Of a stretch of 60,828 nucleotides of DNA, positions 15,444 to 24,974 are shown piece by piece; position 1 is the first letter of the stretch; each line of letters opens with the position of its first letter. A program made the translations under genes and the position numbers. Location: contig SUTX01000013.1 of assembly GCA_015152465.1 (NCBI GenBank), forward strand, positions 1-60,828, read 5' to 3'. Below the pieces are notes generated by a model. It searched no databases. It was not told the origin of the DNA and worked only from the letters and a program-made list of their open reading frames with translations. Origin of the DNA: Cyanobacteria bacterium SIG31. Its GTDB lineage: Bacteria; Cyanobacteriota; Vampirovibrionia; Gastranaerophilales; Gastranaerophilaceae.

Positions 15444-17309
15444 ATGGATTATTTAAACAACAAATTTGATATAATAGTTGTTGGTGCTGGACATGCTGGG
15501 TGTGAAGCGGCTCTTAGCGCAGCTCGTTTAGGTTGTAATGTTTTACTTTGCTCACTTAATCTTGATAATATTGCTCTTCAACCTTGTAACCCTGCAATCG
15601 GCGGTCCTGCAAAATCAACACTTGTTAGAGAAATAGACGCCCTCGGTGGTGTAATGGGTGAAGTGGCAGATGCTACTTATATCCAAATGAAGACCTTGAA
15701 TTCTTCTAAGGGACCAGCTGTAAGAGCTCTAAGAGCTCAATCTGATAAAAAAGAATACACCCAATATATGCGCAACATTATTGAAAGCACACCTAATATT
15801 TGGTTGAAACAATGTTGCATAACAGAATTAAAAACAAAAGATGGTGCTATTTGTGGCGCTATTGATGAATTTGGTATTGAATACTCTTGTAGAGCTGTAA
15901 TCCTTACAACAGGAACGTCTCTTGAAGGCAAAATGTTTATTGGTCTTCAAGCATATCCTGGGGGAAGATTAGGCGAAGCTGCTGCTTATGGACTTTCTGA
16001 TTGGCTTCGTAAAAATGGTATTCAAACAAAAAAATTAAAAACAGGTACTCCTGCTCGAGTTGATAAACGCACAATTGACTATTCAAAAATGACTATTCAA
16101 CCTGGAGATGAGAAGCTAAGTTTTTATTCATTTAAGCCAAACAGACCAATTCGTCCTCAAGTGCCTTGCTATTTAACAAGGACAAACGAGGATACACATA
16201 GAGTAATTAGGGAAAACTTAGATAAATCTCCAATGTATCAAGGCCTTATTCAAGGTGTCGGACCTCGTTATTGTCCGTCAATTGAAGATAAAATTGTTAG
16301 ATTTGCATCAAATCCATCTCATCATATCTTTATTGAACCAGAGGGTTTAAACACCTATGAGGTATACATTCAAGGATTTTCAACAAGTTTACTAGCTTGT
16401 GTTCAAGTGGAAATGTTACGCTCTCTACCAGGGTTAGAAAAGGCACATATTATAAAACCGGCTTATGCTGTTGAATATGACTATGTCCCTGCTATACAAA
16501 CTAATCATTCACTTATGTCTAAAGATATTAAGGGGCTTTTCTTTGCAGGACAAATTAATGGAACAAGCGGATATGAAGAAGCTGCAGCACAAGGTTTAGT
16601 TGCTGGAATAAATTCTGTGAAATACTTGAACTCATCCGAAATGTTGGAGCTTTCTAGAAGCTCATCATATATAGGTACTTTGATTGATGATTTGGTAACA
16701 AAAGATATTCAAGAGCCTTATAGAATGCTTACTTCTCGTTCTGAATATAGATTGTTGCTAAGACAAGACAACGCAGATGCTCGCTTAACTGAAGTTGGTC
16801 ATGATATTGGACTTATTGATGACGCTCAATATTCTATATTTAAAAATAAACAAGAAACAATCCAAAAAGAGATTGAACGTTTGAAAGAAACTAAAATATC
16901 GGCTACAGATGAAGTAAATGAAATTTTAGCTAAATATGGCGAACATATCGATAGAGGTATGCGTATGGCAGAACTTTTAAAACGACCAAATATAACTTAT
17001 GAGACCTTTAGAGAAATTGATTCTGTATCAAAAGATTTAAACTTATCAGAAGATATTACTGGAGAAGTAGAAGTTCTTATAAAATACGATGGGTATATAG
17101 CAAGACAAGAACAGCAAGTTGAATCGACAGAAAAGCTTGAAAAATATAGAATTCCGGCAAACATTGACTATTCTCAAATAAAACATATTTCTACAGAGAC
17201 AAGAGAAAAATTAGAAAAAATTCGTCCTACGAATTTGGCTCAAGCATCTAGAATTGGTGGGGTAAAACCAGCTGATATTTCTGTGTTAATGGTTCTTTTA
17301 AAAGGTTAA
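15444..17309 (+). CDS. mnmG: tRNA uridine-5-carboxymethylaminomethylation enzyme MnmG (GidA)
   Basis: MnmG works with MnmE to install the cmnm5 group on wobble U34 of several tRNAs. The FAD-binding [11 protein letters not shown] lies at residues 14-24, followed by [21 protein letters not shown] and the C-terminal helical domain ending [18 protein letters not shown]. Length 621 aa is normal and the FAD motif position fixes the start. The ATG sits on the predicted transcription start. mnmE is not in the window. The 3' end overlaps the convergent small gene by four bases. Confidence 0.97.
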   Translation: MDYLNNKFDIIVVGAGHAGCEAALSAARLGCNVLLCSLNLDNIALQPCNPAIGGPAKSTLVREIDALGGVMGEVADATYIQMKTLNSSKGPAVRALRAQSDKKEYTQYMRNIIESTPNIWLKQCCITELKTKDGAICGAIDEFGIEYSCRAVILTTGTSLEGKMFIGLQAYPGGRLGEAAAYGLSDWLRKNGIQTKKLKTGTPARVDKRTIDYSKMTIQPGDEKLSFYSFKPNRPIRPQVPCYLTRTNEDTHRVIRENLDKSPMYQGLIQGVGPRYCPSIEDKIVRFASNPSHHIFIEPEGLNTYEVYIQGFSTSLLACVQVEMLRSLPGLEKAHIIKPAYAVEYDYVPAIQTNHSLMSKDIKGLFFAGQINGTSGYEEAAAQGLVAGINSVKYLNSSEMLELSRSSSYIGTLIDDLVTKDIQEPYRMLTSRSEYRLLLRQDNADARLTEVGHDIGLIDDAQYSIFKNKQETIQKEIERLKETKISATDEVNEILAKYGEHIDRGMRMAELLKRPNITYETFREIDSVSKDLNLSEDITGEVEVLIKYDGYIARQEQQVESTEKLEKYRIPANIDYSQIKHISTETREKLEKIRPTNLAQASRIGGVKPADISVLMVLLKG

Positions 17310-17611
17310 AATTGGCTGATAAATTCTTTTATGCAATCTTTACTCTCTTTAAATCTCTTATCAATCATTGCAAAGAGTTCTTCAATTTTAAAGCCGTCTT
17401 TTCTTTGGTAGCTCACCTGTTCAATTATTGTTTTACCATTAAATTCTTGATAATTAAATCTTGTAATTCGACCATTGCGCCCCGTGATATTATAAATTTT
17501 TATACTACCATTTTCTCTTGGGAAATAGAATTTTCTAAAACCAGCAGCACCTCTTTTTGCTCTGCTGTAACCTGAGCTAAAATTTGGTTGTATAGTTGGT
17601 TGGACATTCAT
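17306..17611 (-). CDS. Lineage-type basic hypothetical protein (101 aa)
   Basis: The ATG at 17611 is preceded by AGGAAGAAA; an upstream ATG at 17644 has no ribosome binding site. The protein opens [20 protein letters not shown], with the Asn-Phe-x-x-Gly lead seen in several other small proteins here. The middle has [20 protein letters not shown], beta-rich, and the C-terminus is helical with one cysteine. No signal peptide or membrane segment is present. It converges with mnmG, overlapping by four bases. The function is unknown. Confidence 0.65.
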   Translation of the reverse strand: MNVQPTIQPNFSSGYSRAKRGAAGFRKFYFPRENGSIKIYNITGRNGRITRFNYQEFNGKTIIEQVSYQRKDGFKIEELFAMIDKRFKESKDCIKEFISQF

Positions 17612-17760
17612 TTTCTTCCTGCCTTTCGGGTTATTTGGTTGCATGAAACCCTATAAAAGAATTTTTTTCTATTTTTGTTATTTTTTCAAGTAAATTTTTA
17701 CATATCTTAACATGGAAAAGCTTAAAATAGAAGCTTTCATTTTAAATAAGAGGACTACTG

Positions 17761-18648
17761 ATGTATAATAATTTTATGGGGATAAGAAAAATACTAGTAT
17801 TATTTGCGATAATCTTTTTTACACAGCCTTGTTATGCAATAAAAATAGGTTTAGAGACTGATGCTAGTCGTGTATATATGGGAGCTTCTACTCAAGCTGA
17901 AATTATTGATTGTAATACTAATAAACTTATTTTTGTAATGGAGCAAATGAAAGGCTATGAATTTAAGCCATATAGGGGTAGTATAGCAATAAAGGTTGAT
18001 GGTGAGTTTAAAAAAATAAATAGTGACAAGATTGTTATTAAACCTCAAGAAGAGGGCTTTGTAAGTGTGAAAAGAAAATGGTATAGGGGGTATTTTAAGG
18101 TTGTAAATAGTGGTGGCGGTTTAACAGTTGTAAATGACTTGCCGATAGAACTTTATTTGCAGGGTGTTGTACCGTCTGAGATGCCGTCTAGCTGGGAACA
18201 CGATGCGCACAAAGCTCAAGCAATTGCGGCAAGAAGCTATGCGATTGCTAATTTAGGTAAACGAGCAAAATATGGATATGACTTGAACGATACGCCTGAA
18301 GATCAAGCTTATGGTGGTGCAAGTGCAGAAACTGTACAAACAAATGAAGCTGTAAGTGAAACAGAGGGTATTGTGCTTATTCATGATGGTAAAGTGATTC
18401 CTGCGTACTATTCAGCATCAGCAGGAGGGCATACTAAGGATGCTTCTCAAGTTTGGACTAAAGACTTAGGTTTTATTAGAGCAGTTCCTTCTTTTGATGA
18501 TGGTATAAAGAAAAATGGTCATGGCGTTGGAATGAGTCAATATGGAGCTAATAATTTAGCCAAAAAAGGTTACAATGCGTATCAGATTTTGAAATATTTT
18601 TATGTGAATACCAAATTTGCAAAAATAAATCCTGAGTATTATAGATAA
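17761..18648 (+). CDS. SpoIID/LytB-domain protein, secreted
   Basis: A signal peptide (residues about 7-27, ending near CYAIK) directs it to the envelope. The SpoIID core is clear: NDLPIELYLQGVVPSEMPSS, WEHDAHKAQAIAARSYAI, YYSASAGGHT and the C-terminal NGHGVGMSQYGANNLAKKG. In spore formers SpoIID is a lytic transglycosylase cleaving denuded glycan; in cyanobacteria and other non-sporulating bacteria related proteins are thought to act on peptidoglycan in the periplasm. Length 295 aa fits. An AGAGGA ribosome binding site precedes the ATG. It lies 40 bases ahead of the dehydrogenase gene. Confidence 0.9.
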   Translation: MYNNFMGIRKILVLFAIIFFTQPCYAIKIGLETDASRVYMGASTQAEIIDCNTNKLIFVMEQMKGYEFKPYRGSIAIKVDGEFKKINSDKIVIKPQEEGFVSVKRKWYRGYFKVVNSGGGLTVVNDLPIELYLQGVVPSEMPSSWEHDAHKAQAIAARSYAIANLGKRAKYGYDLNDTPEDQAYGGASAETVQTNEAVSETEGIVLIHDGKVIPAYYSASAGGHTKDASQVWTKDLGFIRAVPSFDDGIKKNGHGVGMSQYGANNLAKKGYNAYQILKYFYVNTKFAKINPEYYR

Positions 18649-18688
18649 TGGGAAATGACAACAAAACGATAAATAGAGGTAGATATAA

Positions 18689-19702
18689 ATGATGAAAACA
18701 GCACAAGTGAGTGGTGAGAAAATAATAATAAAAGAAGTAGAAGATTTAAAACTACAAGGACGTAAAGGTGCAATTGTTAAAGTGTTAGGCTGCGGTCTTT
18801 GTGGTTCTGATATTGTTAAATTTAAACACGGTATTGTAAATGATGGAACCGTTTTAGGACACGAAATTGTAGCTGTAATAGAGGAAATTAATTCTGAAAC
18901 ACAATTTAAAATAGGAGAAAAAATTGTCTCATCTCACCATATACCTTGTTTTGAATGCACATTTTGCAAGCACGGAAATTACTCAATGTGTGAGCATTTT
19001 AAAAAAACAAATATTTTACCAGGAGGTTTTAGCGAAAAGGTTTATTTATCAGAAGAGCATTTAAAATATGTTGCCCATAAAGTTCCTAATAGTATGAAAG
19101 ATGAAGAAATTTCTTTTTATGAGCCTTTGGGGTGTTGTATTCGAGCTATAAAAAGGTGTAATTTGCAAAAGGATGATAATGTTCTTATTGTAGGGCTAGG
19201 CTCTATTGGTTTAATTATGGCTGAAGCTATTCAAGCAATGGGATACAATGTTTGTGCCTGTGATATTTTGGAAGAAAGAATTAAACTTGCTCAGGAAAAA
19301 GGGATTAACTCTTTTAATTCAATCAATTTGGAATCTTTTGATAAAATTATTAGAGAAAAAACAGATGGGTTTGGTGTAGATGCTGTATTTATGACTTCAG
19401 GTGCAGATAAGGCTATCGATGTTGCTCTTAAAGTGATTAAAATGGGGGGTAAAATTCTTGTATTTTCAAGTACACCTAATAATTTTGGGTATGCTAATAA
19501 CGAAATATATTATAAAGAATTAGTTGTTATGGGTAGTTATTCTCCATCACCAAAAGACTTAAAAGATTCGTATGACATGCTTGTTGAAAAAAAGGTTGAT
19601 GTTAAGAATTTAACTACTTTATATGATTTGGATAGAATTCAAGAAGCTTTCGAGGATACGATTAAAAATCGTATTTTTAAGGCCTATATTAAAATAAGTT
19701 AG
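18689..19702 (+). CDS. Zinc-dependent medium-chain alcohol/polyol dehydrogenase
   Basis: The protein belongs to the MDR superfamily close to sorbitol/threonine dehydrogenases. Catalytic zinc ligands are in GCGLCGSD and GHEIV, the structural zinc site is the four-cysteine set PCFECTFCKHGNYSMC, and the Rossmann fold shows VLIVGLGSIGLIMAEA. NAD rather than NADP use is suggested by the acidic residue after the second strand (CDILEER). The substrate is not determinable. AGAGG lies ten bases before the ATG and a second ATG follows immediately. It ends tail-to-tail with the NagA-like gene, two bases apart. Confidence 0.9.
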   Translation: MMKTAQVSGEKIIIKEVEDLKLQGRKGAIVKVLGCGLCGSDIVKFKHGIVNDGTVLGHEIVAVIEEINSETQFKIGEKIVSSHHIPCFECTFCKHGNYSMCEHFKKTNILPGGFSEKVYLSEEHLKYVAHKVPNSMKDEEISFYEPLGCCIRAIKRCNLQKDDNVLIVGLGSIGLIMAEAIQAMGYNVCACDILEERIKLAQEKGINSFNSINLESFDKIIREKTDGFGVDAVFMTSGADKAIDVALKVIKMGGKILVFSSTPNNFGYANNEIYYKELVVMGSYSPSPKDLKDSYDMLVEKKVDVKNLTTLYDLDRIQEAFEDTIKNRIFKAYIKIS

Positions 19703-19703
19703 T

Positions 19704-20555
19704 TTATATAAAATCTTTTGGATTTATTTTGTGATAATTCCAAGAGTTTTCTATATATTCGGGCTTAAAAAGATTAATAGCCATTAAACGTTCAATGATT
19801 TCATCTAAGAGCATTGTGCTACCAGCAATTGTTCCGCTTGAAGAAGTTGCTTTTATCCCGTTGTAATATATTTTAGAACCTGCAAAAACAGTTTCTTTCA
19901 GGTTACTATTAGTTATTGGTAATGCATCACTAATTAAAATAATTTTGTCTTTGGGTTTTGATTTAAACAAAAGCTTTAAAGCATCATCGCAAACGTGCAC
20001 TCCATCTGCTATAACTTCGGTATAAACATCATCATTAGTCATTGCTGAAAGAGTTGTAGATTTCTCTCTATGATTTATTCCTGACATTGCGTTAAATATG
20101 TGTGTTACTCCATTAACTTTTGATAAGTCTTCACCAATACAATGTCCTGCTTGTACTTTTATATTTTTGGATTTTAAATAATCTATTAAATTTTCATCAA
20201 GTTCTGGAGCTAATGTTACTATTTTTATAAAATCGTCTTCGATTAATTTATAATTTTCGACTGTTAATGGTAAAAAAAGCTCTTGGTTGTGAATTCCTTT
20301 TTTCTCAGGATTAATAAATATTCCTTCTAAATGGATACCTAAAATTCTTTTTGATGATTGTGCAGCTTCTTTTATAACTTTAATTTGTTGTTTTATATTT
20401 TCTATGGTATCTGTTACTAAAGTTGGGAAAAAAGCAACAATTCCTCTTTCATATAATCTTTCTGCAACGTATAATATATCACTTACATTTGCTGTATTAA
20501 AATCAACACCAAATGCTCCGTGAATATGTTGTTCTAGTATCGCATATTTTGTCAT
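19704..20555 (-). CDS. Short NagA-like N-acetylglucosamine-6-phosphate deacetylase
   Basis: The amidohydrolase barrel of NagA is recognisable: EQHIHGAFGVDF, HLEGIFINPEKKG, AGHCIGE, THIFNAMSGINHREK, IADGVHVCDDALKLL and catalytic Asp in LISDALPI. The usual flanking beta-sandwich is missing on both sides: the protein starts at the metal motif and ends at INPKDFI where NagA continues (283 aa against about 380). Metal and catalytic residues look intact. The ATG lies one base after the murE stop; an in-frame TTG upstream overlaps murE. Placement after murE suggests cell-wall sugar recycling. Confidence 0.82.
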   Translation of the reverse strand: MTKYAILEQHIHGAFGVDFNTANVSDILYVAERLYERGIVAFFPTLVTDTIENIKQQIKVIKEAAQSSKRILGIHLEGIFINPEKKGIHNQELFLPLTVENYKLIEDDFIKIVTLAPELDENLIDYLKSKNIKVQAGHCIGEDLSKVNGVTHIFNAMSGINHREKSTTLSAMTNDDVYTEVIADGVHVCDDALKLLFKSKPKDKIILISDALPITNSNLKETVFAGSKIYYNGIKATSSSGTIAGSTMLLDEIIERLMAINLFKPEYIENSWNYHKINPKDFI

Positions 20556-20556
20556 A

Positions 20557-22014
20557 TTATCCAAAAATCTCTCTTACTTTTTCTCTATCGTCAAAATGGA
20601 TTGTTTCTTCTGCAAGTATTTGATAATCTTCGTGTCCTTTACCTGCAACTAAGACGACGTCGTTTGGTTGAGCTAATTTGTAAGCCTCTTTTATTGCTAA
20701 CTCTCTATCAGGTTCTACGACAACATTATTTACACTTCTAAAACCTGCTAAAATATCTGTTATTATTTGTTGAGGATTCTCTGAACGAGGGTTGTCGCTT
20801 GTTACAATAACTTTGTCTGCTAAATCTTCAGCTATTTTACCCATTTTTGGACGTTTGGTAGCATCTCTATCTCCACCACAGCCAAATATACATATTAATT
20901 TGCCGTTTTCTGGAGTTATTTCTCTAGCAGCTTTTAAAACATTCTCAAGTCCATCAGGAGTGTGTGCGTAGTCAACAATAACTGTAGGCTTGTTGACAAT
21001 AATTTCAAATCTACCTGCAACACCAGGGATTTTTTCAAGAACTTGAATAGATTTTTGGATATCAAATCCAACGGCTAAAGCTGTTGTTATTGCAGCTAAC
21101 ACATTGTATATAGAAAATAAGCCGTTCATTATTAAATTGACTGGATATTCTTTGCCTCTAACTTCACATATAAAGGAAGCTCCGTTTGTACCAAATTCAA
21201 TATTTTTAGCTTTAACATCAGCATCAGAAGCTATGCCATAGGTATATTTATCAACGCTATCTGATATGTTTTCTATAAATTTTTCTGCATAGGAATCATC
21301 TAAATTTATTACAGCAAAGTCGCCAACTAATAAACTTTCAAAAAGACGAGACTTAGCTCTAAAATAATTATCCATAGTTATATGAAAATCTAAGTGATCC
21401 TGAGTGAGATTTGTTAAAACAGCTCCGTTAAAATCGACATTGCTAACTCGGTGTTGTACTAAAGAATGAGAAGAGACCTCCATTACTACATTATCAATGC
21501 ATTTTTCGTTAATATTGTATAAAAGTTCTTGTAGCTCAGGAGCTTGGGGGGTTGTATGTTTTGCGTCACGATAAGAATCGTTGCTGTTAAATTTATGTCC
21601 CAAAGTTCCAATTAAAGCACATTTGTTGTCAAAAGCTTCATATAGAGCTTGAATTAAATGTGTAACGGTTGTTTTTCCGTTAGTTCCTGTAACGCCAATA
21701 ATATTTAGTTTTGTTGACGGATCTGTATAAAAGACTGAAGCTATTTTTGCAATAGACTCCTCTGTTGAGGAAACAACTATCTGAGGCGAATCAATGTTTA
21801 ATCTTCTTTCAACAACACAGACGCTTGCTCCATTTGCGATTGCTTCTTCTGCGTATTCGTGACCATCTACATGTTCTCCGGTTAAACATATAAAAATATC
21901 ATTTCGTTTTGTTTTTTTTGAATTATATGAAATGCCTTCTATTTCATTTGTTAAGTCTTCTAGATTTACAAGTTCAATATAATCAATGCAATTAATTAAG
22001 TTTTCTAATTTCAT
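20557..22014 (-). CDS. murE: UDP-N-acetylmuramoyl-L-alanyl-D-glutamate--2,6-diaminopimelate ligase
   Basis: MurE adds meso-diaminopimelate to the peptidoglycan precursor in the cytoplasm. The P-loop GVTGTNGKTTVTH, KHTTPQAPELQELL for the nucleotide precursor, and DNPRSENPQQII near residue 400 are visible. The DNPR motif marks the meso-DAP enzyme rather than the lysine type, implying a DAP-type wall. Length 485 aa is normal. GAGGTAAAAA precedes the ATG. It lies 14 bases downstream of ftsI, the ancestral dcw order. Confidence 0.97.
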   Translation of the reverse strand: MKLENLINCIDYIELVNLEDLTNEIEGISYNSKKTKRNDIFICLTGEHVDGHEYAEEAIANGASVCVVERRLNIDSPQIVVSSTEESIAKIASVFYTDPSTKLNIIGVTGTNGKTTVTHLIQALYEAFDNKCALIGTLGHKFNSNDSYRDAKHTTPQAPELQELLYNINEKCIDNVVMEVSSHSLVQHRVSNVDFNGAVLTNLTQDHLDFHITMDNYFRAKSRLFESLLVGDFAVINLDDSYAEKFIENISDSVDKYTYGIASDADVKAKNIEFGTNGASFICEVRGKEYPVNLIMNGLFSIYNVLAAITTALAVGFDIQKSIQVLEKIPGVAGRFEIIVNKPTVIVDYAHTPDGLENVLKAAREITPENGKLICIFGCGGDRDATKRPKMGKIAEDLADKVIVTSDNPRSENPQQIITDILAGFRSVNNVVVEPDRELAIKEAYKLAQPNDVVLVAGKGHEDYQILAEETIHFDDREKVREIFG

Positions 22015-22028
22015 TTTTTACCTCATTA

Positions 22029-23738
22029 CTATTTAATTTTGTCAGGTTGTAAGTTTAAAATATGTGTAACTTGTGTTGAAATTTCTTTAAAAATAGGTGC
22101 AGCAACAGTGTTACCCCAGATTTCAGCTCCTTGAGCTGAGTCAACTATAATATAAATCAATACTTGTGGATCGCTTGCAGGTAAATAACCAACAATTGAT
22201 GTATATAGTTTATTAGTGTAACCAGCGCCATTTTCTTTTGGTTTTATAGAAGTTCCGGTTTTTGCTGCAATATTATAAGAATCTGATTTTATAATAGACT
22301 TGCTATTGTTAACTGCAGTTGTTAATAAATCTGTAACTATTCTTGCATGTTCAGGAGTCATTACTTGAACTTTTTTTACTTTAATAGCTTCTTCTTCTGG
22401 AGAATACTTTATAACATGTGGAGTTACTCTCACACCGTCATTAGCAATTGCAGCTACTGCAGATGCCATTTGTATAGCGGTTACAGAAGAACCATAACCG
22501 TATCCCATTGATGCATGATCTGATGAATCCCATCTTGTTGCAGCTTTTAATATACCAATAGATTCACCAGGTAAATCTATGCCTGTTTTTTCTCCAAAGC
22601 CAAACTTTTTAAGCATGCTATGAAACTCAAACTTACTCATTTTTTGTGCTACAAGGACAGAACCTACGTTGCTTGAGTGTTCGAATAAATAAACTAAATC
22701 AATCCAACCAGGGTTAGGATTTTTATTGTAATCATAGTTTTTTATTGGCCACCAACCAACCTTGATTTTACCAGTATCATTAATTTTAGTGTATCTGTTT
22801 ATTTTTTCTAATTCCATAGCTGATGCAACTGTGATAGCTTTAAATGTTGAGCCAGGAGGGTAAACGTCAGTTAGTGTCCAGTTTTTTGTTTGAAAGCTTG
22901 TTGCAGTTTTAAAATTATTAGGATCAAAATAAGGATATACTGCATAAGCAAGTATCTCACCGTTTCTTGGATTCATTACGATAACAGCACCCCTAAAAGC
23001 TTTAAATTTTTGTATAGCTTTCATTAAAGCCTTTTCGCAAACGTGTTGCACGGCTGCGTCTATAGTTAAAGTAATGTCTTTTCCCTTTATTGGTTTTGTT
23101 GCTGCTATAGGGTCAGTTGAAATATTATAAATAACCTTACCCTTCGGGGTGATTTCTAAATCTGCACCTTTTGAAACACTTTCTAGTTTGTCTTTTGCAG
23201 TGTATTCAACCCCAGAAGCAACATCGGCGTCAAAGTTGTAGTAGCCTAATACATGAGCCGCTAAAGAACCTTGAGGATAAGTTCTTATACTTTTTTTATC
23301 CATAGGTATTTCTCGTAAATTAAGTTTTGCGATAGCATCTCGAGTTTTTCTGTCTACATTCTTTTTAAGTGAAATTAATGGAGTATCCTGTTTTAGTTTT
23401 TCAGTCAAATTTATCTGAGAGATTTTGAGAATTGGAGCTAAAAGTTTTGCTAGTTCTTCTGGAGTGTGTACAAAGTCTGCTTTACGAGCAAATATATCAT
23501 AATAAACTGTATCAGTTGCTAATTTTATACCATTTCTATCATAAATATTGCCTCGCATCACAAAAGAATATGCTCTGCGTTGGTTTTTAGCCTTTGTTCT
23601 AAAATGTCTTATGTCCAGAACTTGATTTGCAAATAAATAAAGAACAAAAATTGCTATCAGTGCGGCAAAAACAATTTGTAGCCACATGAGTCTTTCAGAA
23701 AAAATCTTGTTTTTATTGGGCCTGCCCTCTTGTCGCAT
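22029..23738 (-). CDS. ftsI: Class B penicillin-binding protein, FtsI (PBP3)-like
   Basis: This is a monofunctional transpeptidase of septal wall synthesis. One membrane anchor (residues 19-40) is followed by the PBP dimer domain (RGNIYDRNGIKLATD) and the transpeptidase with SxxK at Ser297-Lys300, SSN at 355-357 and KTGT from 493. Position directly before murE supports FtsI rather than the elongation PBP2. GGGAGAG lies before the ATG. mraW/ftsL and the other dcw genes are not upstream; the operon starts here, divergent from a small gene. Confidence 0.93.
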   Translation of the reverse strand: MRQEGRPNKNKIFSERLMWLQIVFAALIAIFVLYLFANQVLDIRHFRTKAKNQRRAYSFVMRGNIYDRNGIKLATDTVYYDIFARKADFVHTPEELAKLLAPILKISQINLTEKLKQDTPLISLKKNVDRKTRDAIAKLNLREIPMDKKSIRTYPQGSLAAHVLGYYNFDADVASGVEYTAKDKLESVSKGADLEITPKGKVIYNISTDPIAATKPIKGKDITLTIDAAVQHVCEKALMKAIQKFKAFRGAVIVMNPRNGEILAYAVYPYFDPNNFKTATSFQTKNWTLTDVYPPGSTFKAITVASAMELEKINRYTKINDTGKIKVGWWPIKNYDYNKNPNPGWIDLVYLFEHSSNVGSVLVAQKMSKFEFHSMLKKFGFGEKTGIDLPGESIGILKAATRWDSSDHASMGYGYGSSVTAIQMASAVAAIANDGVRVTPHVIKYSPEEEAIKVKKVQVMTPEHARIVTDLLTTAVNNSKSIIKSDSYNIAAKTGTSIKPKENGAGYTNKLYTSIVGYLPASDPQVLIYIIVDSAQGAEIWGNTVAAPIFKEISTQVTHILNLQPDKIK

Positions 23739-23933
23739 ACTTCTCTCCCTGTATTTATAATATCATAACAAGGCTAAATAAGGAAATAAATTAATAAAAC
23801 TCAATGAAAAAGCATGCTAGGTAACATGTCTGATGACCGTTTAGGCTATTTTTAAGTGCAAAAAATACACTTTATGTCCAAAACCTTTGAAATAAAGGGT
23901 TTGTAGTTGCTTAACAAAAGTTAACACCCCCTC

Positions 23934-23962
23934 TTGACAAAAAAAATAATATGTAGCATAAT
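23934..23962 (+). promoter_or_regulatory. Promoter of the small gene at 24028
   Basis: TTGACA (23934-23939), 17 bases, CATAAT (23957-23962). Predicted +1 near 23969 gives a leader of about 59 nt. The leader holds AAGTGT...ACACTT and, over the ribosome binding site, a second hairpin. The rest of the 23739-23933 stretch shows no gene. Confidence 0.75.
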
Positions 23963-24009
23963 AAAATTGTTAAATGAAGTGTAAGAAAAACACTTAATTA
24001 ACAGAAAGG

Positions 24010-24023
24010 TCACCCGAGGTGAT
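24010..24023 (+). promoter_or_regulatory. Hairpin covering the Shine-Dalgarno
   Basis: TCACC (24010-24014), loop CGA, GGTGA (24018-24022), with a G-U pair outside. The paired right arm is most of the Shine-Dalgarno GAGGTGAT of the ATG at 24028, so the site can be occluded. Confidence 0.5.
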
Positions 24024-24027
24024 AGAG

Positions 24028-24309
24028 ATGAAAATAGAAAGAATTTATACAAATATAAATACACTAAGTTTTAGAGAAAATACTTTATCAAGAAGTATGC
24101 AATCTGAAAATGCAATCCTTATGTTAAGAGATCCAAATGCTTCTGTTAGGTTTCAACAAAGTCAAGAATACGCTAAAAAAGCTGATTCAATTGATACAAA
24201 TCCAATTGTTGCTCTTGGATATAAACTTTACAGAACATTCAACATGTTAAGAAATAATGATGCTGAAGGTTCTAATGCCGAAAATAAACAACTAAATAGA
24301 GTTGCATAA
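24028..24309 (+). CDS. Small hypothetical protein (93 aa) with strong promoter and occluded ribosome binding site
   Basis: The ATG at 24028 follows GAGGTGAT at good spacing; a GTG at 24019 lies inside that site and is rejected. The product starts MKIERIYTNINTLSFRENTL, like other lineage-type small proteins, and continues polar and helical (FQQSQEYAKKADSID), ending in an Asn/Glu-rich tail. No signal peptide, membrane helix or cysteine is present. It has a consensus promoter and its own terminator, so it is a single-gene unit and probably well transcribed. Function unknown. Confidence 0.7.
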   Translation: MKIERIYTNINTLSFRENTLSRSMQSENAILMLRDPNASVRFQQSQEYAKKADSIDTNPIVALGYKLYRTFNMLRNNDAEGSNAENKQLNRVA

Positions 24310-24344
24310 TAAAAATCTATAATATAATACACACACATAATTTT

Positions 24345-24370
24345 GCGGTAATTTTTATTACCGCTTTTAC
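24345..24370 (+). terminator. Intrinsic terminator
   Basis: A perfect 8-bp stem GCGGTAAT (24345-24352) and ATTACCGC (24357-24364) with a T4 loop and a TTTTAC tail follows the small gene. Confidence 0.88.
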
Positions 24371-24389
24371 TTTTTTAAGGGTTTTAAAA

Positions 24390-24974
24390 TTATATTAAAT
24401 CATATTCTCTTTTAATTTCTTGTATATCTTGCCACATAAGCCATTTTGGGCTACCTTTTTCTCTGGAATCATTTCTTAAAAGGTATGATGGATGAAAAAT
24501 TGGCATTAGTTTTGCACCGTGTACGGTATCGTTACCCTGAAACCATTTACCACGAATTTTTGTTATTCCACCGATATTAGGTAGAATAGATTGAACGGCA
24601 ACATTACCGCATAGAAGAATAATCTTTGGCTTTATTATATCTATTTGAGCTTTTAAATATTCCCAACAAGCTTCTTTTTCTTCTGGTAAGGGGTTCCTGT
24701 TTTCAGGAGGACGACATTTTATAGTGTTGCAGATATAAACGTGTTCTTTTCTATTAAGTCCAACTGATGCAAAAATTTTGTCTAATAATTGTCCAGCTTT
24801 ACCAACAAAAGGCTTACCTTGCTGATCTTCATAAAAACCAGGAGCTTCTCCTATAAGCATAAGTTTTTTGTTTGGTATTCCGTCTGAAAACACAATATTA
24901 GTGCGAGAGTTGCACAATTGACACTTCTCGCACTTTAGACATTTTTCTTTTATTTTATCAAGCTGATCTTGCAT
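24390..24974 (-). CDS. Type-4 uracil-DNA glycosylase (Fe-S)
   Basis: It removes uracil from DNA to start base-excision repair. Motif A reads GEAPGFYEDQQGKPFVGKAG, the uracil pocket CNTIKCRPPENRNP follows, and motif B is HPSYLLR. Clustered N-terminal cysteines (12, 15, 18, 21) with two later cysteines in the CNTIKC and ACWEY segments are consistent with the [4Fe-4S] cluster of family 4. Length 194 aa is normal. Its start codon shares its A with the stop codon of the acyl-CoA ligase gene (TAATG), so the two are translationally coupled. Confidence 0.95.
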   Translation of the reverse strand: MQDQLDKIKEKCLKCEKCQLCNSRTNIVFSDGIPNKKLMLIGEAPGFYEDQQGKPFVGKAGQLLDKIFASVGLNRKEHVYICNTIKCRPPENRNPLPEEKEACWEYLKAQIDIIKPKIILLCGNVAVQSILPNIGGITKIRGKWFQGNDTVHGAKLMPIFHPSYLLRNDSREKGSPKWLMWQDIQEIKREYDLI

